Positions 14,224 through 21,896 of a stretch of 30,229 bases of DNA are shown here, one piece after another. Every line of letters starts with the position of its first letter. Position 1 is the first letter of the stretch. This stretch comes from Candidatus Methanoperedens sp. (GTDB taxonomy: Archaea > Halobacteriota > Methanosarcinia > Methanosarcinales > Methanoperedenaceae), in the NCBI GenBank assembly GCA_026552835.1, contig JAPMTY010000126.1:1-30229 (forward strand), given 5' to 3'. The translations under genes and the position numbers were made by a program. The notes beneath the pieces are model-generated. The model saw nothing but the letters and a program-made list of their open reading frames with translations. It was not told the origin of the DNA and made no database searches.

Positions 14224-16683
14224 ATGGTTGAACCTGCTGGGAAACAAATTGATTTTATTGATACCGATGAAGCTAAAAAATCTTCTATAAATGATTTGAA
14301 ACAGAAACTCCAATCGAGTGAAAACGGGATATCAACACAGGAAGCTGAAAAGCGATTAATGCGATATGGTTACAATGAAATTTCCGAAAAGAAGATAAAT
14401 CCGATTATCAAATTCCTGCGGTATTTCTGGGGCCCGATTCCCTGGATGATCGAAATTGCTGCGATCCTGTCCGCATTCATCCAGCACTGGGAAGATTTCG
14501 TGATAATCACTACGCTGCTGTTCGTAAACGCTATGGTGGGATTCTGGCAGGAACATAAAGCCGAAAATGCCATCGAATTATTAAAACAGAAGCTGGCATT
14601 CCTGGCGCGGGTGCAGCGTGATGACAAATGGCAACAGATACCAGCCCGTGAACTTGTTCCCGGAGACATAGTGCGCGTGCGTCTTGGGGAGATCATCCCG
14701 GCTGATATAAAACTCATACAGGGAGATTATCTGATGGTAGATGAATCCGCATTGACAGGAGAATCCCTTCCCGTGGAAAAACATATTTCCGATGTCGGGT
14801 ACTCAGGCTCCATAATCAGGCAGGGTGAGATGGATGCGCTTGTTATTACAACAGGGATGGATACTTATTTTGGCAGGACGGCAAAGCTGGTAGAGGAAGT
14901 AAAAGCTAAAAGCCATTTCCAGAAAGCTGTTATCAAAATAGGCGATTACCTCATCAGGCTCGATATAGTACTAGTGTCAATCGTGTTCGTTCTCGCGCTT
15001 TACCGGCATGAAAGCCTGCTTGAAACTCTCCAGTTTGTACTGATCCTCACTATCGCCGCAATCCCGGTTGCGATGCCGGCGGTTTTATCGGTAACGATGG
15101 CTGTAGGTGCGATTGCGCTGGCCAAAAAGGAAGCCATCGTCAGCAAGCTTGTTACTATAGAGGAATTGGCCGGAATGGATATTTTATGTGCGGATAAAAC
15201 AGGAACTATCACAAAAAATGAACTCAGTGTGGCAGAGGTGAAATCCTTCGAAGGGTTCACAGAAAACGATGTGCTTCTAATGGGCGCTTTGGCATCCAGG
15301 GAGGAAGATCAGGATACAATAGATAATGCAATAATCACAAAAGCCAGAGCCTCAAATTTATTCGCAGACGTTCAAGGGTATAGGGCAACCGGGTTTAAGC
15401 CTTTTGATCCTGTTCTTAAGAGGACAGAAGCCACAATTGAAACTGCAAAAGGGATGTTCAAAGTAACCAAAGGGGCGCCGCAGGTTATTCTGTCCCTTGT
15501 ATCAAATAAAAAGGATGCAGCATCTAAAGTTGATGGGATTGTCAGCGATTTTGCAGCAAAAGGGCATCGTTCGCTTGGCGTAGCAAGAACGGATGCTCAG
15601 GGAAACTGGCAATACGCCGGGATCATAGCCATTTATGATGCGCCCCGTGAAGACTCGGCAGACGTAATAAAGACAGCGCAGTCGTTGGGCGTTAATGTAA
15701 AAATGGTCACAGGAGACCATATCGCTATAGCCAGGCAGATATCATCGCAGGTTAACCTGGGAACAGGTATTACGACCGCTTCTGCCTTCCTTGATAAACC
15801 TGACAATGAAGCGCAAAACATCGTAGAAAAATCAGATGGTTTTGCCCAGGTTTTCCCTGAGCATAAATACCGTATTGTCGAACTTCTCCAGGGCAAAGGG
15901 CATATCGTAGGAATGACCGGTGACGGGGTAAATGATGCTCCGGCCCTGAAAAAAGCGGACGCGGGAATTGCAGTTGCGGGGGCAACGGATGCCGCTAAAT
16001 CGGCGGCGGATATAGTGCTCACAAGACCCGGACTTTCGGTCATTATCGATGCCATCAAAGAAAGCCATAAGATATTCCAGCGCATGAACAATTATGCCAC
16101 ATACCGTATCGCAGAGACCATCCGGGTTCTCATATTCCTTACGCTGTGCATTATCATTTTCAACTTTTATCCCCTGACGGCAGTGATGATAGTCATCCTT
16201 GCGCTGCTGAATGACCTGCCCATAATGATGATCGCTTATGACAATACAAAACCCCTCAACAGGCCCGCAAGCTGGGAAATGAATAAAGTGTTGACCATTG
16301 CAGCAGTCCTTGGCCTTGCCGGTGTTGTTTCCAGTTTCATGTTATTTTATTTCAGCGAACAGGTTCTGCATCTTGACAGGCCGACCATCCAGACCCTCAT
16401 GTTCCTGAAACTTGCAGTAGCGGGTCATATTACGATTTACCTGACGCGAACCGGAGAGCATCATTTCTGGTCACGCCCTTTTCCTGCCGGGATACTGTTC
16501 TGGACAACTGAGATCACCCAGGTCGCTGCCACATTGATCGCCATTTATGGCGTTTTCATGAAACCTCTGGGATGGCAGCTTGCCGGTTTTGTCTGGGCAT
16601 GGGCGCTGGGCTTTTTCATAATAAATGACTTTATAAAAATCTATTTCTATAAGCGAAAGGAGCGGATAAGAGGAAGGATTTAA
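14224..16683 (+). CDS. Plasma-membrane proton-efflux P-type ATPase (P3A)
   Basis: An 819-residue ion pump that would export protons at the expense of ATP. The N-terminal cytoplasmic segment matches the cation-ATPase N domain (GISTQEAEKRLMRYGYNEI). The actuator motif TGES lies at 178-181, the phosphorylation motif DKTGT begins at Asp324, and the hinge motif TGDGVNDAP is at 565-573. About ten membrane helices are seen (several before residue 300, the rest after 600). The length and the short C-terminus match archaeal and plant P3A proton pumps, not Ca/Mg pumps. I start at ATG 14224, with GGGAG just before; a TTG three codons earlier is possible. The short spacing to the phosphatase gene downstream (25 bp) suggests co-transcription. 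Role: membrane energetics or pH control. Confidence 0.93.
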   Translation: MVEPAGKQIDFIDTDEAKKSSINDLKQKLQSSENGISTQEAEKRLMRYGYNEISEKKINPIIKFLRYFWGPIPWMIEIAAILSAFIQHWEDFVIITTLLFVNAMVGFWQEHKAENAIELLKQKLAFLARVQRDDKWQQIPARELVPGDIVRVRLGEIIPADIKLIQGDYLMVDESALTGESLPVEKHISDVGYSGSIIRQGEMDALVITTGMDTYFGRTAKLVEEVKAKSHFQKAVIKIGDYLIRLDIVLVSIVFVLALYRHESLLETLQFVLILTIAAIPVAMPAVLSVTMAVGAIALAKKEAIVSKLVTIEELAGMDILCADKTGTITKNELSVAEVKSFEGFTENDVLLMGALASREEDQDTIDNAIITKARASNLFADVQGYRATGFKPFDPVLKRTEATIETAKGMFKVTKGAPQVILSLVSNKKDAASKVDGIVSDFAAKGHRSLGVARTDAQGNWQYAGIIAIYDAPREDSADVIKTAQSLGVNVKMVTGDHIAIARQISSQVNLGTGITTASAFLDKPDNEAQNIVEKSDGFAQVFPEHKYRIVELLQGKGHIVGMTGDGVNDAPALKKADAGIAVAGATDAAKSAADIVLTRPGLSVIIDAIKESHKIFQRMNNYATYRIAETIRVLIFLTLCIIIFNFYPLTAVMIVILALLNDLPIMMIAYDNTKPLNRPASWEMNKVLTIAAVLGLAGVVSSFMLFYFSEQVLHLDRPTIQTLMFLKLAVAGHITIYLTRTGEHHFWSRPFPAGILFWTTEITQVAATLIAIYGVFMKPLGWQLAGFVWAWALGFFIINDFIKIYFYKRKERIRGRI

Positions 16684-16708
16684 ATTTGCTGGAGTTATTT
16701 AATTTACT

Positions 16709-17110
16709 ATGGAAATATTTCAGATTGACGAATATTTATACCAGAGTTCCATGATAGACGATGTGGAAAAGGCTAAGATGTTCGACGTCTGCATCGATCT
16801 TGCGGGCGGCATAGATCCTGATGCTAGCGATTTTAAAATTTATATGAAATGGACGATAGAGGATGCAGGATTGCCGGATTTAGACATTTTGAAGTTTATT
16901 GCCTCTTTTGGATATGATCTGGCCTATAAAAAGAAGATCAAGGTGCTGGTTCATTGCCAGCAGGGTCTCAATCGGGCAAGCCTGCTAAACGGCGTAATTT
17001 TATGGATGAAGGGACTGAAGGGCCAGGGGATCGTTGATTATATCAGGAACAGAAGACCGGGCGCTTTATTCAATCAGAATTTTGTAAATTACCTTGTAAA
17101 TTTGAAGTGA
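16709..17110 (+). CDS. Dual-specificity/tyrosine phosphatase-like protein
   Basis: A 133-residue protein of the dual-specificity phosphatase family. The P-loop HCQQGLNRAS fits HC(X5)R with Cys83 and Arg89, and an aspartate in WTIEDAGLPD is placed as the usual general acid. It is close to the minimal size for the fold. There is no signal peptide. It lies 25 bp after the proton ATPase and its stop overlaps the possible starts of the DNA glycosylase gene. Its target could be a phosphoprotein, a nucleotide or RNA 5' end; the sequence does not tell. Confidence 0.85.
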   Translation: MEIFQIDEYLYQSSMIDDVEKAKMFDVCIDLAGGIDPDASDFKIYMKWTIEDAGLPDLDILKFIASFGYDLAYKKKIKVLVHCQQGLNRASLLNGVILWMKGLKGQGIVDYIRNRRPGALFNQNFVNYLVNLK

Positions 17111-17127
17111 TGTATAGGAGATTACTT

Positions 17128-18057
17128 TTGAAACTTATCTCTCTGCAACTCAAACCAATAGCACCATTTCGACTGGATTTGACCATATGGGCTCTGCGCC
17201 GCCGGGCAAATAATATAGTTGACAGGTGGGATGGGAAAACATACCGCCGGTTGCTGCCGCTTGATGGCAAGCTCGTCGATATCGCAGTTACACAGGCAGG
17301 CCCGACAGATGATCCTGAGCTTAAAATCGAAGCTGCCGGCGCCGGACTTTCATCAGATGATGAATCCAATATAACGGCAATAGTTGAACGGATGCTGGGT
17401 ACCAGGCAAAACCTCCATGAATTTTATCAGCTTGCTTCTGAGGATGATCAACTTTCACAACTGGCAGAGCGATATCGCGGTCTCAAACCACCGCGTTTCC
17501 CTACAGTGTTCGAGGCGGCAATCAACGGAATTGCCTGCCAGCAGATAACGCTTACCCTGGGCATTATCCTGCTAAATAGACTTGCGACGAACTTTGGTAT
17601 GCCTGGCCGGGCAGAAAGTTCACCAGCCTATGCTTTTCCCCGGCCAGAAGACCTGGCAGGACTAAAACCGCAGGACATCAGGAAATTGGGGTTAAGCTGT
17701 AATAAGGCAAATGCAATTATCGAACTTGCCCGGATGATTACTGAAAAGCGTCTGGATGTGAAAGAGCTGGAATTGCTGGATGATGAAACCGTCCTGTTAC
17801 ATCTTTGCCAGTTGAAGGGTGTAGGCCGATGGACAGCCGAATATGTCATGCTTCGAGGTTTTGGACGGACCCATATTTTCCCCGGCGATGATATGGGCGC
17901 GCGTAAGAACCTGCAGCGCTGGTTGAAACTAAAAGAACCGATGGGCTATGAAGATGTAAGGCGGGTTCTCTCAGGATGGAAGCCTTACGCCGGGTTCCTC
18001 TACTTCCATTTGCTGCTGGAGCGACTCGCACGGGATGGTGTCTATGGAAAAGAATAG
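17128..18057 (+). CDS. AlkA-like DNA-3-methyladenine glycosylase (HhH-GPD)
   Basis: A base-excision repair glycosylase of about 309 residues that would remove alkylated purines from DNA. The N-terminal AlkA-type domain (FRLDLTIWALRRRANN, WDGKTYRRLLPL) is followed by the helix-hairpin-helix core: INGIACQQITLTLG, then LKGVGRWTAEYVMLRGFG and the catalytic acidic pair in FPGDDMG (residues 254-255 from this start). The frame is open from GTG 17107 and ATG 17110, which overlap the phosphatase stop. I favour TTG 17128 because AGGAG lies 8 nt before it and the extra residues match no domain; the ATG start with TGATG coupling remains possible. The DUF488 gene overlaps the end by 23 bp, implying linked roles in DNA damage or stress. 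Confidence 0.9.
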   Translation: MKLISLQLKPIAPFRLDLTIWALRRRANNIVDRWDGKTYRRLLPLDGKLVDIAVTQAGPTDDPELKIEAAGAGLSSDDESNITAIVERMLGTRQNLHEFYQLASEDDQLSQLAERYRGLKPPRFPTVFEAAINGIACQQITLTLGIILLNRLATNFGMPGRAESSPAYAFPRPEDLAGLKPQDIRKLGLSCNKANAIIELARMITEKRLDVKELELLDDETVLLHLCQLKGVGRWTAEYVMLRGFGRTHIFPGDDMGARKNLQRWLKLKEPMGYEDVRRVLSGWKPYAGFLYFHLLLERLARDGVYGKE

Positions 18058-18592
18058 TAAGGACACGGTCGTATTCACAATTGGACATTCCACGCGAACA
18101 TTGGATGCATTCATCAGTCTTTTGCAGGTGCACTCGGTAACAATGGTTGTAGACATCCGGACGGTTCCACGCTCAAGACACAATCCTCAGTTCAATAACG
18201 AAACATTACCCGGCAACCTTCGCAATGCTGGCATAGGTTACACGCACATGGCCGGGCTGGGCGGCCTTCGTCACGCACGGAAAGACTCACCTGATACGGG
18301 TTGGCATAACTTATCTTTCAGGGGTTTTGCAGATTATATGCAGACAGAAGAATTTGAGAAAAACCTGGAGGAGTTAATACGTCTTGCAACGTCCGGACAA
18401 ATCGTATTAATGTGTGCTGAAGCTGTTCCCTGGCGCTGTCATCGCTCTCTTATTGCCGATGCGCTTTTGGTTCGTGGCATCAGGGTTGAGCACATAATGA
18501 GCATGAAAAGCCGTTCACCACATGCGCTCACGCCTTTTGCACGGGTGAATGGCATGTATATCACATATCCGCCCGGACCTGATGAGATATGA
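18035..18592 (+). CDS. DUF488 family protein
   Basis: A 185-residue protein of the DUF488 family. The signature segments are present: FTIGHSTRTLDAFISLL near the N-terminus, VVDIRTVPRSRHNPQFN, and the cysteine-containing VLMCAEAVPWRCHRSLIADAL near the C-terminus. Molecular function is not established; the conserved Cys and His/Arg could bind a metal or a nucleic acid. It overlaps the AlkA-like glycosylase by 23 bp, so the two are probably co-expressed. An internal ATG at 18044, three codons later, has a GGTG nearby and may be the true start. Confidence 0.88.
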   Translation: MVSMEKNSKDTVVFTIGHSTRTLDAFISLLQVHSVTMVVDIRTVPRSRHNPQFNNETLPGNLRNAGIGYTHMAGLGGLRHARKDSPDTGWHNLSFRGFADYMQTEEFEKNLEELIRLATSGQIVLMCAEAVPWRCHRSLIADALLVRGIRVEHIMSMKSRSPHALTPFARVNGMYITYPPGPDEI

Positions 18593-18628
18593 TCTCATAA
18601 TTCAGTTTCACGGGATTTTCAAGATGTT

Positions 18629-18835
18629 TTATTTTTCAAGAACGAATGCGCCAATATATCCGCAGTCCTTACACCGGTACTGATAACCCAGTTCTCCTCC
18701 GAGATAATATGTAACATTATCGGACTTGCATTCAGGGCAGATCAAGACTTTCATTGGGTGACTTTTCTGTTCCTCTTCCTTTATCAGTTCTTCAACTTTT
18801 TCCTGTTCGTCGTCATTTTCAGTTGATGTATACAT
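18629..18835 (-). CDS. Small zinc-ribbon protein
   Basis: A 68-residue protein with an acidic, helical N-terminus (ENDDEQEKVEELIKEEEQK) and a C-terminal zinc ribbon: CPECKSDNV then CKDCGYIG, two CxxC knuckles separated by about 17 residues. Such archaeal proteins are often small nucleic-acid or protein-binding factors; no specific role can be given. It starts at ATG 18835, after a GGGGGCC stretch. It is convergent with the DUF488 gene and stands alone. The sequence from 18836 to 19014 contains nothing else that I can support. Confidence 0.8.
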   Translation of the reverse strand: MYTSTENDDEQEKVEELIKEEEQKSHPMKVLICPECKSDNVTYYLGGELGYQYRCKDCGYIGAFVLEK

Positions 18836-19014
18836 TTTTAAGGCCCCCTATAGATTTATAATTAAGCAATATACTCTTTGGAAGGCTATAACTTTATTAT
18901 AACCAATTGCTGCGGTTCCTGTGATAAAAAAACTATGGCCATTCTTCACCCCGTCGTCAATAACTTTTTATTAAAAAAAATAACTATTGATGGAGATATC
19001 AATAATGGGAAAAA

Positions 19015-19503
19015 TCATAGCTCCAGGCTTTTATGCGTTTTTATATAAGCAACAAGCCCGCCCTCCTGCAATATCTTTTTCATGACCGGGGGAAGAGGTG
19101 GAAATTCCAATTTCGTTCCCTTTGTCTTATTCTTCACCACACCCTTTTCCATATCAACTTCAAGCTCATCCCCTTCATCTATATTATCTGTATTACAGGT
19201 TATAGCTGGAAGCCCTATATTTATGCAATTCCTGTAGAATATCCTGGCAAAACTCTTTGCCAGAACTGCATTTGCACCCGCTATTTTTATTATCATGGGG
19301 GCATGCTCCCTGCTTGAGCCCAGGCCGAAATTGTCTCCGGCGACAACAAAGTCTCCTTTTTGCACCTGTGATGCGAACTCAGGCCGCGCAGGTTCCAGCA
19401 CATGCTTTGCAAGTTCGGGAAGATTCGAACGCAGATGGAAATACCTGCCAGGAGCTATCACATCCGTGCTGATGCTGTCCCCGAATTTCCATGCTTTTCC
19501 CAT
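19015..19503 (-). CDS. Aconitase/isopropylmalate dehydratase family, small subunit
   Basis: A 162-residue swivel subunit of a two-subunit hydro-lyase. It shows [16 protein letters not shown], then the substrate-binding [14 protein letters not shown], and [15 protein letters not shown], all typical of LeuD/HacB-type subunits. In methanogen enzymes the loop after GRY is YLRT for isopropylmalate and YLVYT for homoaconitate; here it is YFHLRSN, so neither assignment is safe and an aconitase-like or other substrate is possible. The large-subunit stop is directly followed by this start (TAAATG), with AGAGGTGAT serving as ribosome site inside the large-subunit gene. The two are one operon. The upstream operator is shared in sequence with the citrate synthase gene. 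Confidence 0.9.
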   Translation of the reverse strand: MGKAWKFGDSISTDVIAPGRYFHLRSNLPELAKHVLEPARPEFASQVQKGDFVVAGDNFGLGSSREHAPMIIKIAGANAVLAKSFARIFYRNCINIGLPAITCNTDNIDEGDELEVDMEKGVVKNKTKGTKLEFPPLPPVMKKILQEGGLVAYIKTHKSLEL

Positions 19504-20760
19504 TTACATCACCTCTCTCGGATCGGATATCTCCCCGGCCAGGGCAGTAGCTGCGGCGACAGCCGGATTACCAAGATATATGAAGGAATCAGGATCTCCC
19601 ATCCTTCCTTTAAAATTCCGGGGCTGGGTTGCGAGGCAAACTTCACCGTCACCCAGGATGCCCAGATGTACACCGTCACAAGCACCGCATCCTGCACCGG
19701 TAACCAGTGCGCCTGACTCCATAAATGTTTCAATTGTACCGTCTTTTAAAGCTTCAACGTAAACCCGCCGTGAAGCTGGAGTCACAATTACCCTGGTATC
19801 GGGATTGATCTTATGGCCTTTCAATATTGAGGCAGCAATATGAAGGTCTTCAAGGCGCCCGTTACATGACGTACCTATAAAGACCTGATTGACTTTGACT
19901 TTTCCGATATCGCTTATTTTTTTGACATTATCGACCAGATGCGGACAGGCAATTAAGGGCTCAAGCTCCTCTGCGTTGATCTCGATTCTCTTTTCAAAAA
20001 CAGCATCCTCATCTGACTTCAACTCCTTGAATGCTTCCTCCCGTCCCATTGTTTTCAGGAAATTCCTGGTCTCGCCATCGGGTGAAAAAAGACCAGCCTT
20101 GGCTCCGGCCTCAACTGACATATTGGCTATCGTGCTTCTGGCTGCGGTACTCAAACCTGAAATCGTATCGCCGGTAAATTCCAGAGCCTTATAAGTGGCC
20201 CCGTTGCTGCTGATTGAGCCAATGAGATGGAGAATTATATCCTTGGAATAAACTCCTTTTGGCAGCCTGCCATTTACTTCAACCAGAAATGTCTCAGGGA
20301 CTTTCATCCATGTCTTTCCTAGTGCGATCGCTGCGGCAACATCCGTACTTCCCATTCCTGTCCCGAATGCGCCCAATGCACCGTTAGTGCATGTATGGGA
20401 ATCGGCTCCGATAATTATGTCACCGGGGCAGGCATATTTTTCCAGGGAATTATGATGAGATATACCGTTTCCGATATCTGATAATATAATGCCTGATTTC
20501 CGGGCAAATTCCCTCATGAGTTCATGATCGTTACTCAGTTCCATCCTTGGGCTTGGAGAAGCATGGTCAAGGAAAAATAGGGTCTTTTTTGGATTAAATG
20601 CCGTTCCTATCTCCATTTCTTTCATTCTCCTCACAGTAAGAGGACCTGTGCCATCCTGAACGTAACTCAGATCTACTTTAACGATCACGGTTTCCCCTGC
20701 TTTTACTTCCTTGCCGCAATGCTCGCCGATTATCTTTTCGGAAAGTGTTTTTCCTGCCAT
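19504..20760 (-). CDS. Aconitase/isopropylmalate dehydratase family, large subunit
   Basis: A 418-residue iron-sulfur subunit that, with the small subunit, would interconvert hydroxy-tricarboxylic or related acids through a cis-enoic intermediate. Conserved segments include [31 protein letters not shown] and the cluster region. Putative [4Fe-4S] ligands are Cys299, Cys358 and Cys361. The first is shifted: the family has G-S/T-C-T-N-G-R, but here the order is G-T-S-C-N-G-R, giving a 59-residue spacing to the second ligand where I count 60 in family members. The start is supported by GCGGAGG 9 nt upstream, and a TATA-like GATATTTAAT (20797-20806) precedes it. Candidates are isopropylmalate, homoaconitate or citrate isomerisation; proximity to and shared control with citrate synthase favours an aconitase-type role, as inference. 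Confidence 0.9.
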   Translation of the reverse strand: MAGKTLSEKIIGEHCGKEVKAGETVIVKVDLSYVQDGTGPLTVRRMKEMEIGTAFNPKKTLFFLDHASPSPRMELSNDHELMREFARKSGIILSDIGNGISHHNSLEKYACPGDIIIGADSHTCTNGALGAFGTGMGSTDVAAAIALGKTWMKVPETFLVEVNGRLPKGVYSKDIILHLIGSISSNGATYKALEFTGDTISGLSTAARSTIANMSVEAGAKAGLFSPDGETRNFLKTMGREEAFKELKSDEDAVFEKRIEINAEELEPLIACPHLVDNVKKISDIGKVKVNQVFIGTSCNGRLEDLHIAASILKGHKINPDTRVIVTPASRRVYVEALKDGTIETFMESGALVTGAGCGACDGVHLGILGDGEVCLATQPRNFKGRMGDPDSFIYLGNPAVAAATALAGEISDPREVM

Positions 20761-20796
20761 GTATTCTAACCTCCGCTTAATATGCGTTCATCAAAG

Positions 20797-20806
20797 ATTA
20801 AATATC
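20797..20806 (-). promoter_or_regulatory. TATA-like box of the hydro-lyase operon
   Basis: On the minus strand the sequence reads GATATTTAAT, about 40 nt before the large-subunit start, which leaves a leader of about 15 nt that contains the GGAGG ribosome site. The first reverse copy of the shared operator (20822-20833) lies just upstream of it, at BRE-adjacent distance. Confidence 0.5.
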
Positions 20807-20821
20807 TTTCCTGTGTGAGGC

Positions 20822-20902
20822 TTTACACCTAATGTCGTGATCTTTCGTTACTTTAAGTGCAAACTCCCGACTTTAGGTGCAAAATGTTGGTTTAGGTGGA
20901 AA
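20822..20902. promoter_or_regulatory. Shared operator array A (TTAGGTGCAAA)
   Basis: Three forward copies lie at 20852 (TTTAAGTGCAAAC), 20872 (TTTAGGTGCAAAA) and 20891 (TTTAGGTGGAAAG), spaced 20 and 19 nt, about two helical turns. One inverted copy, TTTACACCTAAT, is at 20822-20833. The array is upstream of the hydro-lyase operon (minus) and of the small membrane protein gene (plus). The same three-copy design, with matching text between the copies (AAACTCC, AATGT), recurs before citrate synthase. It looks like the binding site of an unidentified regulator. The remainder of 20761-21032 shows nothing else. Confidence 0.7.
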
Positions 20903-21032
20903 GCCCGCCAGAAGCAATCGTTTATTAACTCCAGAATCTTGTTACTAATTATGATCGGCCTCTTCACAATTAATTATTCACAGGCAGGTTCGATGTAACA
21001 GGATAATCAAATAACTTTAACAGGAGATAAAA

Positions 21033-21257
21033 ATGAAGGAAATATATAAATACGGTATTGGTTTTTGGTTAGGCGCTGGTGTTTATAGCTTGATAAATAT
21101 GATTCTAAATCTTAAACACGTAACCCAGAATGAAGTTTTAACCTACAACTATTTAATAACGGGGGTTGCTGTTTTCGGCTTAATTTTGAATATACTTGTA
21201 ATGAAAAAAGCAACAGAAAATAAACTTAAATCCCTACCCGGCAAGGAGAAGAAGTAA
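21033..21257 (+). CDS. Small two-helix membrane protein
   Basis: A 74-residue protein with two hydrophobic segments (about 7-26, YGIGFWLGAGVYSLINMIL, and 41-57, YLITGVAVFGLILNILVM) and a basic C-terminus. The start has a strong AACAGGAGAT ribosome site. No family is recognised. It lies between the hydro-lyase operon and citrate synthase, transcribed with the latter's direction, and could be an accessory or a regulator of membrane transport; there is no direct evidence. Confidence 0.7.
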   Translation: MKEIYKYGIGFWLGAGVYSLINMILNLKHVTQNEVLTYNYLITGVAVFGLILNILVMKKATENKLKSLPGKEKK

Positions 21258-21300
21258 ACTCCATTATAGACACTCAAAGGCACAAAATTTGAAAATGTAA

Positions 21301-21323
21301 GAACCCCGCCCTAAAGGATGGGT
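21301..21323. repeat. Short hairpin resembling an IS200/IS605-type end
   Basis: GAACCCCGCCCTAAAGGATG folds with CCC(305-307 in this hundred)/GGG(21320-21322) and CCT(21310-21312)/AGG(21315-21317). The text resembles the GC-rich hairpin at ends of IS200/IS605-family elements in archaea. No transposase is nearby, so this would be a relic at best. It lies between the two small membrane-protein genes. Confidence 0.25.
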
Positions 21324-21365
21324 ATTTATGCAGTGGCAGAACATTATAATAAAAAGGTGAAAAAT

Positions 21366-21566
21366 ATGGAGAAATGGAGAAAAAGCATTTTAGGACGGTT
21401 GGATACGACGCTCATATTATTCGAGTTAGTTCTGAGTGTGATATTCATTTTAGTGGGACATCTTATAAGCAGCATGTACCTTAGGGGAATTGGGGTTGGA
21501 TTGATAATTTCCTGGGTGACAAGCGCAATAGCCTATTTATACAAAAAGAATACGGTAAAACCATGA
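21366..21566 (+). CDS. Small two-helix membrane protein
   Basis: A 66-residue protein. After a basic start (MEKWRKSILGRLDTT) there are two hydrophobic segments (LILFELVLSVIFILVGHLI and IGVGLIISWVTSAIAYLY) and a lysine-rich end. I begin it at ATG 21366 since AAAAGGTG lies 6 nt upstream; an in-frame ATG at 21318 lies in the hairpin relic and has no ribosome site. No family is recognised. Its position, next to a second small membrane protein and before citrate synthase, is suggestive but not informative on function. Confidence 0.65.
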   Translation: MEKWRKSILGRLDTTLILFELVLSVIFILVGHLISSMYLRGIGVGLIISWVTSAIAYLYKKNTVKP

Positions 21567-21628
21567 GCAATGAACAGCGGTGACATTCACTCCCCTCCCT
21601 TTAGACAGGTTTCCCTGCCACCAGAGAA

Positions 21629-21721
21629 ATGGAAGAGCTTCTGTATAAATGGGAAGAAGTGTCGAAAGCGAACAACAGCAACTTAACTCCCGCCGTTATG
21701 CTTGATGAGATTATTCTTTGA
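21629..21721 (+). other. Short 30-codon ORF or gene relic
   Basis: The frame encodes a 30-residue peptide that begins MEELLYKWEEVSKANN and ends in AVMLDEIIL. It reads like genuine amphipathic protein sequence, but it lacks a ribosome site. The frame is open a little further upstream without a start. It is most likely the remnant of a longer gene. Apart from this and the operator array at 21762, the 21567-21896 gap holds nothing else I can support. Confidence 0.25.
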
Positions 21722-21761
21722 GCTTCGGAAACAAATAAGCCGGATAGTTCTCAAAATATAC

Positions 21762-21806
21762 TTAGGTGCAAACTCCGGCATTAGGTGCAGAATGTGATTT
21801 AGGTGC
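21762..21806. promoter_or_regulatory. Shared operator array B (TTAGGTGCAAA)
   Basis: Three copies: TTAGGTGC at 21762, 21781 and 21799, spaced 19 and 18 nt, with flanking ...AAACTCC, ...AGAATGT and ...AAAGCCCC identical or nearly so to array A at 20852-20902. It lies 90-135 bp before the citrate synthase start. A TATA-like ACTTATTA about 21857 follows. The match in both site and inter-site text implies the two transcription units answer to one regulator, or derive from a duplicated upstream region. Confidence 0.7.
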
Positions 21807-21896
21807 AAAGCCCCTTTTCTGTCTTCTGTCCTTTCAATCATTTCTCTCCAAAAAACTTATTACCCGCCAAACCCTACTTAAAAGTGGGGTTATGTA

